The translations under genes and the position numbers were made by a program. This document shows positions 44,601-52,866 of a stretch of DNA of 64,000 nt, piece after piece. The DNA lies in assembly GCA_028287745.1 (NCBI GenBank), contig JAQBPB010000036.1:1-64000 (forward strand), in the 5' to 3' direction. The stretch's first letter is position 1; every line of letters starts with the position of its first letter. Source of the DNA: Chloroflexota bacterium (lineage in GTDB: Bacteria; Chloroflexota; Chloroflexia; Chloroheliales; Chloroheliaceae). Below the pieces are notes generated by a model, which searched no databases, was not told where the DNA came from, and saw only the letters and a program-made list of their open reading frames with translations.

Positions 44601-45328
44601 GCTTTGAGCAGGTAACTTTCGGCTACAAGCCGGACCATACGGTAATCAAGGACGTTTCCTTCACTATCAAGCCGGGCGAGAAAGTTGCCATCGTGGGCGC
44701 GACCGGGGCCGGTAAAACCAGCCTTATCGGTCTTTTGAGCCGCAACTATGATGTTGAGCAGGGCGCAATTACGATTAACGGGGTGGATATCCGGCAGGTG
44801 GCCCAGGCCGATTTGCGCAGGCACCTGGCCCTGGTGCTGCAGGACCCTTTGTTGTTCAAGGGCACGATTGTGGATAATATCCGGTTTGGGAACCCGGCCC
44901 TGACCGAACAGCAGGTCCGGCAGGCTGCCCGGCACGTCGGAGCGGACAGCTTTATCGAGAGCATGCCGGACGGTTATTATTACCAGTTGGAGGAACGCGG
45001 CTCGAATATTTCCCTGGGACAGCGCCAGCTGTTGAGTTTCGCCCGGGCCCTGGCTTATAATCCGCAGGCAATTCTAATCCTGGACGAAGCGACTTCGAGC
45101 GTAGACTCCGAGAGCGAAGCGATTATTCAGGAAGCCCTCAAGAAGTTGCTGGAAAACCGCACCGCCCTGATTATTGCTCACCGTTTAAGTACTATCAAAG
45201 ACGTGGACCGGGTAATTGTCATGGATAAGGGCAAGGTGGTCGAAATGGGTGGCCAGGAAGAATTGCTGTCTCAGCGGGGCTGGTATTACCAGCTATACCG
45301 CCACCAGATGGCCCTGTCCAGTCATTGA
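41618..45328 (+). CDS. fused ABC exporter, two TMD-NBD halves
   Basis: One 1236-residue chain with the order TMD1 (about 15-320), NBD1 (335-570), acidic linker (585-645), TMD2 (655-960), NBD2 (985-1230). NBD1: Walker A 'GSTGAGKSS' (about 369), signature 'MSGGQKQRTAIARAL', Walker B 'VLILDDSLSSVD', where Asp replaces the catalytic Glu. NBD2: 'GATGAGKTS' (about 1027), signature 'ISLGQRQLLSFARAL', Walker B 'ILILDEATSSVD', complete. So it is an asymmetric exporter with one degenerate ATP site, as in heterodimeric TM287/288 or BmrCD, but in one polypeptide. Substrate unknown (drug, lipid or peptide). Same-strand neighbours are the PhyH genes and GH127. Confidence 0.95.
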   Translation: MRNLKVLWSYLARHSFSLVAGILVLLLISGISLTQPYLLRLIIDNLHKGQFEIVFCLLIIVIGLVQLGLGFLQRWAINRTGYQVETEIRSDLFAKLQKLDRSYYADTSIGNLIVHSTSDISVQRDFVVQGITNGFNSLFLGFLALALMFMQNWRLALIGVVFLPFLAISLAWLSRRMAPFYRAAQEQLGEVSNRAQEVFGGVRVVKAYTSENSEVRRYAAENQVLVNTSLKFIRWGVIIYPLVATVMNVITAVLLWVGAQEIASGRLTIGQFVQFNAYLLLLAAPLSNLGNVINLGQQAITSMGRIQRVFLIKPLINDPAEQDFATPASVQATPNIVEFKDIGLLLGNRWVLRDVSFGVEAGKTVAVVGSTGAGKSSLAGLVGRVYDPTEGSVKLNGLDVRCLPLEDLRTEVVYVPQETVLFSLALRENIAFGKEDASDKEIHRATDLSRLAQDLPQIPGGLQAQIGERGVSMSGGQKQRTAIARALIPEGSVLILDDSLSSVDARTQNQIAANLRTLSEQGRTILIVTQRLTLVKDADWIVVLDQGRIVEQGLHNELLQQSGLYSRMYRREVEMGKNAWLDEIALESEASGAKTDQTPAQKAAPVEEEAPAGAALSNQPATQADQTGPVKAGSGSDTDEEDEDEMVRGNLKGANLGRLLSYLKPYWIRVALVVPITILVAFLEIAGPLLTKIAIDDYITPGRLEGLGTILVLFLSAAAGIFFLRCIRGYLMQSLGQFVVRDLRVRLFSHLLHQSLSFFDRNPTGRLTSRLTSDMESINDLVSQGASAVLADLAVLAVLIPTMLLLDWRLTLVILSVLPVLFVVTFVFRNIMRRAWRRARRQYSTLVGYMAENYSGMLTVQLFNRQRINFRYFSELNNRYFKSNRFIVYANGFFLPFVTFLGSLANSLLLVVGGWLLMGNQGVTFGILVAFLQYTDRTFQPIRDLAERYTLFQSASASCERVFGLIDQQSEILDPANPKPLVASKETRPDWAEVRFEQVTFGYKPDHTVIKDVSFTIKPGEKVAIVGATGAGKTSLIGLLSRNYDVEQGAITINGVDIRQVAQADLRRHLALVLQDPLLFKGTIVDNIRFGNPALTEQQVRQAARHVGADSFIESMPDGYYYQLEERGSNISLGQRQLLSFARALAYNPQAILILDEATSSVDSESEAIIQEALKKLLENRTALIIAHRLSTIKDVDRVIVMDKGKVVEMGGQEELLSQRGWYYQLYRHQMALSSH

Positions 45329-45350
45329 TTTGAACTAGAAGGAGCTTCAA

Positions 45351-47249
45351 ATGTCAGCAGAGGTTAGTGTCGTCCCGGTAGTGGTTGACACGGCTAACAG
45401 CCCCTATGCCAGCTTAAAACCGGTGCCAATCAACGCGGTCCGACTGGCTGACCGGTTCTGGGAACCGCGCCGCCGGATTAATCGGGACATTACCATTCCC
45501 CTGCAATACCGGCACCTGGAAGAAACCGGCCGGATTGATAATATGCGGCGGGCCTCCGGTAAAAAATCTATTCCTTTCGAAGGGATTCATTTTAATGATT
45601 CGGATGTCCACAAGTGGCTGGAAGCGGCCGCCTGGGCCTTCGCGACCGACCCATCACCGGACCTGGCCCGCCTGATTGACCAGGCGGCCCTGGAAATTGC
45701 CGATATGCAGCAGCCTAACGGCTACCTGCACAGCTATTTCGTGTTTGAAAAAGAGGCGGAACGCTGGACCAATACCCGCTTTATGCACGAACTTTACGTG
45801 GCCGGGCACTTCATCCAGGCGGCAGTCGCGCACTACCGGTCTACCGGCGAAACAAAGTTGCTGCAGGTGGCCGAGCGCCTGGCCGGGCATATCATTGACA
45901 CCTTTGGCCCGGCCGAAGAAGGCAAGCGGGCCGAGGCGGACGGTCATCCCGAAATAGAAATGGCCCTGGTGGAACTCTACCGGGCCACCGGCGAAACCCG
46001 GTATCTCGACCAGGCTAAATTCTTTGTGGACGTGCGCCAGGGCATGGGCCGCATGAACCGGGCCGAATACGAGCTAAAGCCGTTCCGGGAGTACGACCGG
46101 GTAATCGGCCACGCCGTTTGCGCGGTCTATCTGACCAGCGGCGTTACCGATGTGCTGGCCGAAACCGGCGACCCGACCCTCCGGACCGCCCTGGAACGCA
46201 TCTGGGACAACATGGTATTCAAACAACTTTACGTTACGGGCGGCATCGGTTCACGCTGGGATAACGAAGCTTTTGGGCGAGATTATGAACTGCCTTCCGA
46301 GCGGGCCTATACCGAAACCTGCGCCGCTATTGGCAGTGTGATGTGGAACCATCGCATGCTGGCCCTCGAGGGCGACGCCCGGTTTGCCGACCTGCTGGAA
46401 CACACCCTTTACAATGCGGTCCTGCCCGGCCTTTCCCTGGATGGGCAGTCCTATTTCTACCAGAACCCCCTGGCCGATGACGGCACCCACCGCCGCGAGG
46501 AATGGTTCGGGTGTGCCTGCTGCCCGCCAAACGTGGCCCGCTTGCTGGCGCAATTGCCGGGCTACTTCTACAGCACCGGCCCGGATAGTGTTTATGTAAA
46601 CCTGTATGCCGAGGGTAGCGCCGAAATACAATTGCCGGAGGAAGGACAAACTGTCCGGCTAACGACCCGGACGCAGTATCCCTGGGATGGCGATATTGAG
46701 GTTGAGGTAAAGAGTGGGGGAGACTTTGGGATTTTCCTGCGAATCCCGGCCTGGTGCGAAGAAGGCGCCAGCCTGGAAGTCGCCGGAGAGCGGTTTGGAA
46801 AAGCCCTGATGCCGGGCAGTTATGCGGAAATCAGGCGGGAATGGCAGGCCGGTGACAAAGTCCGGTTGCGCCTGCCGATGCCGGCCCGCCGGCTGGAAGC
46901 GCATCCCTACTCGGTTGATACCAGCGGCCGGGTCGCCCTGATGCGCGGGCCGCTGCTGTACTGCGTGGAAAAGGTCGACAACCCCGGCTTTGACCTGCGC
47001 GACCTGGTGCTAGGTGACGAGGCCGATTTTACAGGCAGTTTCGAACCTGAACTGCTAAACGGAGTAGTTATTTTGCAGGGCCGGGCTTCTGTGGTCCCGC
47101 CCGACCTGGGCTGGCAGCACCGCCTGTACCGCCAGAAAACCGCCGCGCCCGCCCCGGCCCCGCATACGGTTAACCTGACCGCCGTCCCTTATTACGCCTG
47201 GGCCAACCGCGACCCCGGCCAGATGCTGGTCTGGCTGCGAAGCAAATAA
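45351..47249 (+). CDS. GH127 family glycosidase (beta-L-arabinofuranosidase type)
   Basis: 632 residues, full family length (Pfam GH127/DUF1680). 'RFWEPRRRINRDITIPLQYR', 'WLEAAAWAFA' and 'GYLHSYFVFEKE' mark the (alpha/alpha)6 barrel. The active-site set of the characterised enzyme HypBA1, as I recall it, is present: acid/base E306 in 'WDNEAFG', zinc ligands E322 and C324 in 'TETCAAI', nucleophile C389 and ligand C390 in 'CACCPPN'. It should cleave non-reducing beta-L-arabinofuranose or a related sugar. No signal peptide, so it acts in the cytoplasm on imported oligosaccharides. AGAAGGAG precedes the ATG. Confidence 0.92.
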   Translation: MSAEVSVVPVVVDTANSPYASLKPVPINAVRLADRFWEPRRRINRDITIPLQYRHLEETGRIDNMRRASGKKSIPFEGIHFNDSDVHKWLEAAAWAFATDPSPDLARLIDQAALEIADMQQPNGYLHSYFVFEKEAERWTNTRFMHELYVAGHFIQAAVAHYRSTGETKLLQVAERLAGHIIDTFGPAEEGKRAEADGHPEIEMALVELYRATGETRYLDQAKFFVDVRQGMGRMNRAEYELKPFREYDRVIGHAVCAVYLTSGVTDVLAETGDPTLRTALERIWDNMVFKQLYVTGGIGSRWDNEAFGRDYELPSERAYTETCAAIGSVMWNHRMLALEGDARFADLLEHTLYNAVLPGLSLDGQSYFYQNPLADDGTHRREEWFGCACCPPNVARLLAQLPGYFYSTGPDSVYVNLYAEGSAEIQLPEEGQTVRLTTRTQYPWDGDIEVEVKSGGDFGIFLRIPAWCEEGASLEVAGERFGKALMPGSYAEIRREWQAGDKVRLRLPMPARRLEAHPYSVDTSGRVALMRGPLLYCVEKVDNPGFDLRDLVLGDEADFTGSFEPELLNGVVILQGRASVVPPDLGWQHRLYRQKTAAPAPAPHTVNLTAVPYYAWANRDPGQMLVWLRSK

Positions 47250-47257
47250 CACCACCT

Positions 47258-47301
47258 GCCCGGCCTGTCCGCAAGTTTTAACTAAAGCGGACAGGCCGGG
47301 C
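47258..47301. terminator. strong hairpin between GH127 and nitrilase genes
   Basis: A 15-bp perfect GC-rich stem (47258-47272 with 47287-47301). Neither side has a T-run, so it may end transcripts only with help, or protect mRNA 3' ends. Confidence 0.7.
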
Positions 47302-47314
47302 AACCGGCAAAGCT

Positions 47315-48313
47315 TTACTCTGGGCCGGTCTTGCCGTTTAAAGCTGGCGCGCCCTCTTGCGGGAAAGCCGGAATGCTGCCGAGGCGGCTGACTGCGGTCT
47401 GGGGCTTTTCATTAACCACCAGGCCAAAGACATCCGGCCGGGCGTAATGTCCCACCACGTCAAAATCGAATTTGCCGCGCATTATGTCGGTCAGGTCAAG
47501 GTCGGCCACCAGGATAGCCTCGCCCTCATAATTCGGTCCGGCCAGGATTTCGCCCATCGGGCTGATAATACAACTGCCGCCCCTGGAAACAACCGTGTTT
47601 GGATCGTCGCCAAAAGCGGTAGCATAGTCGGCGGGGTAATCGCTGCGCCGGGAGAACTGGTTGCAGGATAAGACAAAGCAGCGGCCTTCCAGGGCGATAT
47701 GCTGCATGGTTGATATCCAGGTATCGCGGCCGTCCGCCGTCGGAGCGCAATAAAGCTGGATGCCTTTGGAATACATGGTCGTCCTGAGCAGCGGCATATA
47801 ATTCTCCCAGCAAATAACCGCCCCCAGCTTACCCAGCGGGGTATCATAAACCGGCATGGTCGAGCCATCCCCAAAGCCCCAGACCAATCTCTCCGAGGCG
47901 GTCGGCATCAACTTGCGGTGCTTGCCCAGGTAGCGGCCCTGATTATCAAAAAATAGGACCGTGCAATAAAGGGTGCCACCATCCCGCTCAATCACTCCTA
48001 TAACCAGGTAGAGCCGGTTAGCCGCCGCAATCCGGCCAAGCCTATCTACGGCTGGACCGGGTACATCTATCGAACTTTCAAAGTAGCGCCGGAAGTCTTC
48101 CCGGCCTTCCGAGGTGCGGTTGCCGATAGTGGCCCCAAAACTGAGGCCGCGCGGGTAAGCCGATATAAAAGCTTCCGGGAAAACGGCTAACTGAGCGCCC
48201 TGGCTGGCTGCTTCCCCGGCTAACCGGGCGACTTTCTGCAGGGTCTGTTCGCAATCAAAGGCCACCGAGGCCGCCTGAACTACGGCCGCCCGTACCAATC
48301 CTGTTTTTTCCAT
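47315..48313 (-). CDS. nitrilase / carbon-nitrogen hydrolase
   Basis: 332 residues. The Glu-Lys-Cys triad is seen: Glu in '[18 protein letters not shown]', Lys in '[16 protein letters not shown]', Cys in '[19 protein letters not shown]'. The 'CWENYMPL' context and '[12 protein letters not shown]' are those of true nitrilases (aliphatic or aromatic branch) rather than amidases. It hydrolyses a nitrile to a carboxylic acid and ammonia; the nitrile is unknown. ATG start, convergent with the glycosidase gene. Confidence 0.93.
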   Translation of the reverse strand: MEKTGLVRAAVVQAASVAFDCEQTLQKVARLAGEAASQGAQLAVFPEAFISAYPRGLSFGATIGNRTSEGREDFRRYFESSIDVPGPAVDRLGRIAAANRLYLVIGVIERDGGTLYCTVLFFDNQGRYLGKHRKLMPTASERLVWGFGDGSTMPVYDTPLGKLGAVICWENYMPLLRTTMYSKGIQLYCAPTADGRDTWISTMQHIALEGRCFVLSCNQFSRRSDYPADYATAFGDDPNTVVSRGGSCIISPMGEILAGPNYEGEAILVADLDLTDIMRGKFDFDVVGHYARPDVFGLVVNEKPQTAVSRLGSIPAFPQEGAPALNGKTGPE

Positions 48314-48753
48314 GTTTTAATGTCTTTTCTATTCAAAGTTTTTGCAAATTACCAGACAAGAAGGTTATTACTCTTGCTCGCAATTATAGTGGTCTATATA
48401 TAGGTAACGCAAACCTGTGGAAGTAGTCAGAGGGCAGAGGTGGGAAGAAAAGTTAGGGTCTGGTTCGATTTGTGCATTGTTTTAAGGTGAGGGAGAAAAG
48501 TTGAAAGGTCTGCACCGGATAAGTTACCGGCTGGTTTTTGTGGAATGTTCCGCCGGTTTAGACCCGCACATGTGGATGATAGCAAAGGCGATTGGCGGTC
48601 CGGGAGGAAGCCAGGGTGTAGATTGCTGTTATCTTGTAATTTTCGGGCTAAAGGGGTATAACAGATAAGTGAATAGCGGAACTTTTCCAGGGGCTGACCC
48701 GTATTTGCTAGTGAATTCTTGGAAATTGAACAAGCGAAAGGGTAAGTGAGAAA
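48314..48753 (+). other. intergenic region, nitrilase to pspA
   Basis: Divergent promoter region. It holds a candidate pspA promoter (48634-48662) and a weak minus-strand TATAAT for the nitrilase gene. The long minus-strand frame here (48427-49104) is a shadow of pspA. Nothing else recognised. Confidence 0.5.
48634..48662 (+). promoter_or_regulatory. candidate pspA promoter
   Basis: TTGTAA (48634-48639), 17-bp spacer, TATAAC (48657-48662). Confidence 0.5.
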
Positions 48754-49479
48754 ATGGGTATTCTTGATCGCGTGAGCATGATCGTGCGCTCTAACGTAAA
48801 TTCGATACTGGATAAATCTTCCAATCCTGAAGCCGATTTGAATTATTTTATGCTGGAAATGCGCGAAGGCATGGGACAGACCGAAAAAGCGGTCCAGGAA
48901 GCAATCGTCCAGAAGAAGGTCTACGAGATGCAAGCCACCGACTACCGGCGACGCGCCCAGGAATGGGACGCTAAAGCCCAGACCGCTGTCCGGGCTAACC
49001 GGGACGACCTGGCAACCGAGGCCCTGCGCCAAAAACTGCAGGCCGAGGAAGAAGCCGATAGATTGGAACAACAGGCCAGGGACCAGGATACCAATGTTGC
49101 TCAAATGCGCTCTTCCCTGGAAGAATTACGCAAAAAATACACCGAGACCGAACAAAATAAAGGCAACCTTATCGCCCGCTATAATATGAACAAGCAAGCG
49201 GAACGAGTAATGGGCGTGCAGGATCCCGGCACCGGGTTGCCCCAGAGTGACTACACTCGCATGCAGCAGAAGATTATGGCGGAACAGGTCCGAGCCGAAA
49301 TGGACGAACAGAACTACCGGGGAGCCGCCGCCGAAGCCGAAATCAACCGGCTGCAGGTCGAAGAAACCCTGGAAGATGAACTGGCTTCCCTCAAGCAGCG
49401 CATGGGCCAGAAACCTAAAACCGACACGACCCAGGCCAAACCACCGGCCGGTGACGACAAGCCCTACGACGAAAAATAG
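48754..49479 (+). CDS. pspA: PspA/IM30 family protein
   Basis: 241 residues, almost entirely helical coiled coil: 'MGILDRVSMIVRSNVNSILD', 'PEADLNYFMLEMREGMGQTE', 'ALRQKLQAEEEADRLEQQA', 'MRSSLEELRKKYTETEQNK'. PspA/IM30/Vipp1 proteins form rods on the inner membrane face and protect membranes under stress, being ESCRT-III relatives. The C-terminal 20 residues are Pro/Asp/Lys-rich. First of three same-strand genes with an unknown gene and miaA. Confidence 0.92.
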   Translation: MGILDRVSMIVRSNVNSILDKSSNPEADLNYFMLEMREGMGQTEKAVQEAIVQKKVYEMQATDYRRRAQEWDAKAQTAVRANRDDLATEALRQKLQAEEEADRLEQQARDQDTNVAQMRSSLEELRKKYTETEQNKGNLIARYNMNKQAERVMGVQDPGTGLPQSDYTRMQQKIMAEQVRAEMDEQNYRGAAAEAEINRLQVEETLEDELASLKQRMGQKPKTDTTQAKPPAGDDKPYDEK

Positions 49480-49492
49480 GTAATTGTTGCCA

Positions 49493-49975
49493 ATGGCCGG
49501 ACCACGCTCTCCCAAATCATTAATATCAAATCTCCGCCCTCTCTTAAACCTGGGGGGCGGAGATAAACCTGGACTCCAAAAAGTTTTGCAGGCTTTGATG
49601 GGAGTTCGCCCGGCTAAAACGGCGCCACCTGTCCCTGCACCGGCCCCGGCCGTGCCAGTAGCGGAGCCGCAGGCAGACCAAACGCTGGCTATTTTGCATA
49701 GCCTGGGATTTGAACCGGCCGGGCCGGGCCAGACGCCCGTCTTATTGACGCATCATCTCGCACCGGAACGGCAGGTAGCCTATCAGCCACCTACCGGAAC
49801 TGCTCATGACCCGGAAAGCGTTGCCCTGGACTGGGCCGCCCGCCATTTCCCAGAAATGGAATTTTATTTACCTTACATCAGCCGCCGGGCCGCCCGTACC
49901 AGGCGACCTACCGGCCGGCCTACTACACCAGAACCCGAATACGATGAAGACGGCTTCCTGGCAGACTACCCCTAA
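49493..49975 (+). CDS. hypothetical protein between pspA and miaA
   Basis: About 160 residues, not recognised. The first 65 residues are basic and then Pro/Ala-rich, the middle 'DQTLAILHSLGFEPAG' and 'LDWAARHFPEMEFYLPYISR' look foldable, and the end is acidic ('EPEYDEDGFLADYP'). No signal or membrane segment. Start ATG 49493 is chosen; TTGs at 49484 and 49487 are possible. It lies 13 bp after pspA and its stop is 1 bp before the miaA ATG, so translation is probably coupled. Confidence 0.65.
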   Translation: MAGPRSPKSLISNLRPLLNLGGGDKPGLQKVLQALMGVRPAKTAPPVPAPAPAVPVAEPQADQTLAILHSLGFEPAGPGQTPVLLTHHLAPERQVAYQPPTGTAHDPESVALDWAARHFPEMEFYLPYISRRAARTRRPTGRPTTPEPEYDEDGFLADYP

Positions 49976-49976
49976 A

Positions 49977-50909
49977 ATGGATCAACCTTTAATCGTCCTG
50001 ACCGGCCCAACTGCCGTGGGCAAAACCGCCCTGGCCCTGGACCTTGCTACACACTATAACGGTGAAATTATCTGCGCCGACAGCCGCACTATTTACCAGG
50101 GGCTGGATATCGCGACCGCCAAACCTTCTACCGCCGAACGCCAGCGCGTGCCCCACTACCTGCTGGATGAAGTTAAACCGGACGAAGAATTTAACCTACC
50201 AGATTTCCTGGAAAAGGCCCAGGCTTTGATCGACAGCGGCCACGCCAATGGCAAGTTACCCTTCCTGGTAGGTGGGACCGTGCTTTATCTCAACGCCCTG
50301 GTCGGAGGCTGGCAAGTGCCGCGTGTCGCGCCCAGCCGCGAACTTCGCGACCAATTAGAACGTGATGCGCTCGAACGCGGCCCGGAAGCGCTTTACGCCG
50401 AGCTTCAAAAGCTGGACCCGGCCGCGGCCGAGCATATCAGTCCCCAGAATACCCGCCGGATAGTCCGCGCCCTGGAAGTCTACCAGACCACCGGCCAGCT
50501 ATTTTCCGAGGCCCAGGGCAAGCAAGCCCCACCTTACCGCATCCTTAAAATAGGTCTGACCCTGGAACGGGAAGCCCTGTACCGCCGGGCCGATGAGCGG
50601 ATTGACAAGATGTTCGAAGCCGGTCTGGTACGGGAAGTCGAAGATTTACTGGCAGCCGGGTACTCACCGGCCCTCCCGGCCATGAGCAGTGTCGGCTATC
50701 AGCAGGTTATTATGTACCTTAAGGGGGAAATTTCGCTGGTGGAAGCGAAAGACCGGATGCGCTTCGCCACCCACCGCTATATCCGCCACCAATATACCTG
50801 GTTCCGGCGCGACCCTGACCTGAAATGGCTTGACGCAGCCAGCCCTGCATTATTTGAGGAAGCGGTTAAGCTGGTAGACCCCTTTTTAACCGCAGCCGTC
50901 CCGGCCTGA
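49977..50909 (+). CDS. miaA: tRNA dimethylallyltransferase
   Basis: MiaA adds a dimethylallyl group to A37 of tRNAs reading codons that start with U. P-loop 'LTGPTAVGKTALALDLA', 'ICADSRTIYQGLDIATAKPS', 'DEEFNLPDFLEKAQALI', 'LVGGTVLYLNALV' and 'RFATHRYIRHQYTWFRRD' are diagnostic. 310 residues, normal. The frame is open further upstream, but ATG 49977, just after the preceding stop, gives the standard N-terminus. Confidence 0.97.
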   Translation: MDQPLIVLTGPTAVGKTALALDLATHYNGEIICADSRTIYQGLDIATAKPSTAERQRVPHYLLDEVKPDEEFNLPDFLEKAQALIDSGHANGKLPFLVGGTVLYLNALVGGWQVPRVAPSRELRDQLERDALERGPEALYAELQKLDPAAAEHISPQNTRRIVRALEVYQTTGQLFSEAQGKQAPPYRILKIGLTLEREALYRRADERIDKMFEAGLVREVEDLLAAGYSPALPAMSSVGYQQVIMYLKGEISLVEAKDRMRFATHRYIRHQYTWFRRDPDLKWLDAASPALFEEAVKLVDPFLTAAVPA

Positions 50910-50950
50910 CCTGGCGGATACCGGCAGGCTATCCCACATACCTCAACTCC

Positions 50951-51005
50951 AAACCTTCTTGCAAAGGCCAAAACCGGGCTTTAAACCCTGCCTTTAAGAA
51001 GGTTT
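50951..51005 (+). terminator. terminator of miaA
   Basis: AAACCTTCTT (50951-50960) pairs with 50996-51005, and AAAGGC with GCCTTT just inside a 2-base bulge; T-rich tail TTAGTTTG. Confidence 0.65.
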
Positions 51006-51009
51006 TAGT

Positions 51010-51034
51010 TTGACTTTCGCACAACTGGTATAAT
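51010..51034 (+). promoter_or_regulatory. extended -10 promoter upstream of the ugpB-like gene
   Basis: TGG-TATAAT (51026-51034) is a perfect extended -10; TTGACT at 51010-51015 is only 13 bp away, too close for a normal -35. The leader would be about 190 nt and include the repeat array. Confidence 0.5.
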
Positions 51035-51079
51035 CAAGTACCCCAATTAAAATTGGTGCTAGCTAAAAAAACAACAACT

Positions 51080-51118
51080 TGTTAAAATAAATTTAATCAG
51101 TTGTTAATTTCCCTTTAG
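51080..51118 (-). promoter_or_regulatory. 11-bp-phased TTAACA array (putative Pho box), ugpB-like gene
   Basis: On the minus strand CTAAAG, TTAACA, TTAAAT and TTAACA follow with exactly 5-bp spacers (plus-strand starts 51113, 51102, 51091, 51080). The pattern equals the PhoP box of Bacillus (TTAACA-like hexamers every 11 bp) and matches the clusters upstream of pstS. Confidence 0.6.
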
Positions 51119-51231
51119 CAACGCTGCAATAAGCTTAGAGTACAGGAGCTTTTAGCAGCATGAGTCTCCGCGTAACCAGTTCTAACTTTACAAGTGGCTT
51201 CTATATCCTTTAAACATGAGGAGAGAACATT

Positions 51232-52857
51232 TTGAAACTGAGTTCCAGATTTCACCGCCTGTCATCACTCACGCTGATGACTTTGATGTTAGCCGCAATG
51301 ATGGCAGCCTGTGGTGATTCCACCGCAACAACTGCCCCGGCCGCAACAACTGCCCCGGCCGCAACGACCGCTGCCAGTGCTAAGACGGCGGCCGCTGCAA
51401 CGACCGCTGCTGCGACCAGTGCGACAACTGTGGCCGCTACGACAGCGGCGGCGACTACCCCCGGAGCTACAACTGCTGGCGCAACCACCGCAGCGGCTAC
51501 AACTGCCGGAGCGACCACCGCAGCGGCGGCTGGCCCCGCAGCTACCGCTACCCCGTTGCCTACGGTTCCCCAGGCGGCCGGTTCTATCAAAGTAACCTTC
51601 TGGTATGGCCTGGGTGCCCCGTTAAACGGAGTAGTCCAGCAAGTTGTAAACAAGTACAACAGCAGCCAGACCAAATATTACATTGAAGCCCTGCAGCAGC
51701 CCGACTATGACGCGACCATCTTGAAGCTGAACTCCAGCCTGGCTGGCGGCTCGCTACCCAATGTTGTCCAGATTTATGATATTGGCACCCAGCGGATGAT
51801 CGACACCAAGAAGATCGTTCCGGTCCAGGATTTAATCGACAAGGAGAAGCTTGATATTGTTGCCGATATTGAACCGGCAGTGGCCCGTTATTACACCGTC
51901 AATAACAAGCTCTACTCGATGCCCTTTAACAGTTCCGCCCCGGTAATGTACTTCGATAAGAACGCCTTCAAGGAAGTTGGCCTGGATACGGAAAAGAAAA
52001 TCTGGACCTATACCGAAATCCTGGATGCCGCCAAGAAATTGACCAAGAAAGATGCCAGCGGCAAGATAACCCGCAGCGGGGTAGACTTCACCCTGTACAG
52101 CTGGATTTTCGAGCAGGAACTGGCTACCCAGGGCGCCACCTTTGTTGACCCGGCCAATGGGCGGGCCGGGCGGGCTAACAAACTGACCTTCAACAATGAC
52201 GCCGGGGTTAACTGGCTGAATTTCTTGAAGAAGTTGCAGGATGACGGCATCGGTCGTAACCTGGGCCGGGACAGCGGTACCACCAATGGCACTACCCGTG
52301 ATGCCAACTTCGTCAAGGGCGAAGCGGCCATTACCTTCAACAGCATTGCCGGTCTGCGCAACTATCTCAACTCGGCCGCGAAAGAAGGCGGCAAAGTGGA
52401 TGTGGGCGTAGCCTACCTGCCTCGCCCGGAAGGGGCCAAAGGCGGCGTGGTCATTGGCGGCGCTTCCCTGTGGATCACCAATACCGGTACGCCCGAACAG
52501 CAGGCCGGGTCGTGGGACTTCCTGAAGTTCACCGCCCAGCCGGAAATCCAGGCCTTCTGGTCTTCCAATACCGGCTACTACCCTATCCGCAAAGCGGCCT
52601 ACGAAGTCCAGGAAATGAAGGATACGCTGGCGAAGTATCCGCAGTTCCAGGTAGCAGTTGACCAGTTGCGGGCGACTGAACCGAGCGTTGCGACCCAGGG
52701 GGCCGTTTTCGGCACCTTCGTTTCGGCTCGCCAGAATATCGAGGCAGCCATGGAACAGTGGATGACCGGTAAAACCACCTCGGCTAAAGCCGCCCTCGAC
52801 GATGCTGCCAGGAAGTCCAATGAAAGTTTGGACGAATACAACTCGACTGTTAAGTAA
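51232..52857 (+). CDS. glycerol-3-phosphate-binding lipoprotein, UgpB-like
   Basis: A family 1 solute-binding protein with a lipoprotein signal (C27 in 'LAAMMAACG'), an Ala/Thr linker (about 30-110) and a mature domain similar to E. coli UgpB, as I remember it: 'PFNSSAPVMYFDKNAFKEVG' against '[20 protein letters not shown]', 'VIGGASLWI' against 'IIGGASLWV', and 'NTGYYPIRKAAYE' against 'KTGYLPITKAAYD'. UgpB captures glycerol-3-phosphate or its diesters for ABC import. No permease or ATPase gene is adjacent, so it must work with components coded elsewhere. TTG start with GAGGAGAG upstream. The phased TTAACA array upstream suggests phosphate control. Confidence 0.87.
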   Translation: MKLSSRFHRLSSLTLMTLMLAAMMAACGDSTATTAPAATTAPAATTAASAKTAAAATTAAATSATTVAATTAAATTPGATTAGATTAAATTAGATTAAAAGPAATATPLPTVPQAAGSIKVTFWYGLGAPLNGVVQQVVNKYNSSQTKYYIEALQQPDYDATILKLNSSLAGGSLPNVVQIYDIGTQRMIDTKKIVPVQDLIDKEKLDIVADIEPAVARYYTVNNKLYSMPFNSSAPVMYFDKNAFKEVGLDTEKKIWTYTEILDAAKKLTKKDASGKITRSGVDFTLYSWIFEQELATQGATFVDPANGRAGRANKLTFNNDAGVNWLNFLKKLQDDGIGRNLGRDSGTTNGTTRDANFVKGEAAITFNSIAGLRNYLNSAAKEGGKVDVGVAYLPRPEGAKGGVVIGGASLWITNTGTPEQQAGSWDFLKFTAQPEIQAFWSSNTGYYPIRKAAYEVQEMKDTLAKYPQFQVAVDQLRATEPSVATQGAVFGTFVSARQNIEAAMEQWMTGKTTSAKAALDDAARKSNESLDEYNSTVK

Positions 52858-52866
52858 AGTCGAAAC

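Larger units (their letters stand above)
50910..51231 (+). other. intergenic region, miaA to the ugpB-like gene
   Basis: It holds the miaA terminator (50951-51005), an extended -10 promoter (51026-51034) and an 11-bp-phased TTAACA repeat array (51080-51118). Confidence 0.7.

Noticed and set aside
48427-49104. Long minus-strand frame (225 codons) opposite pspA.
   Set aside because: It overlaps the start of a clear PspA coding region, has no ribosome site, and its composition mirrors the coiled coil on the other strand.
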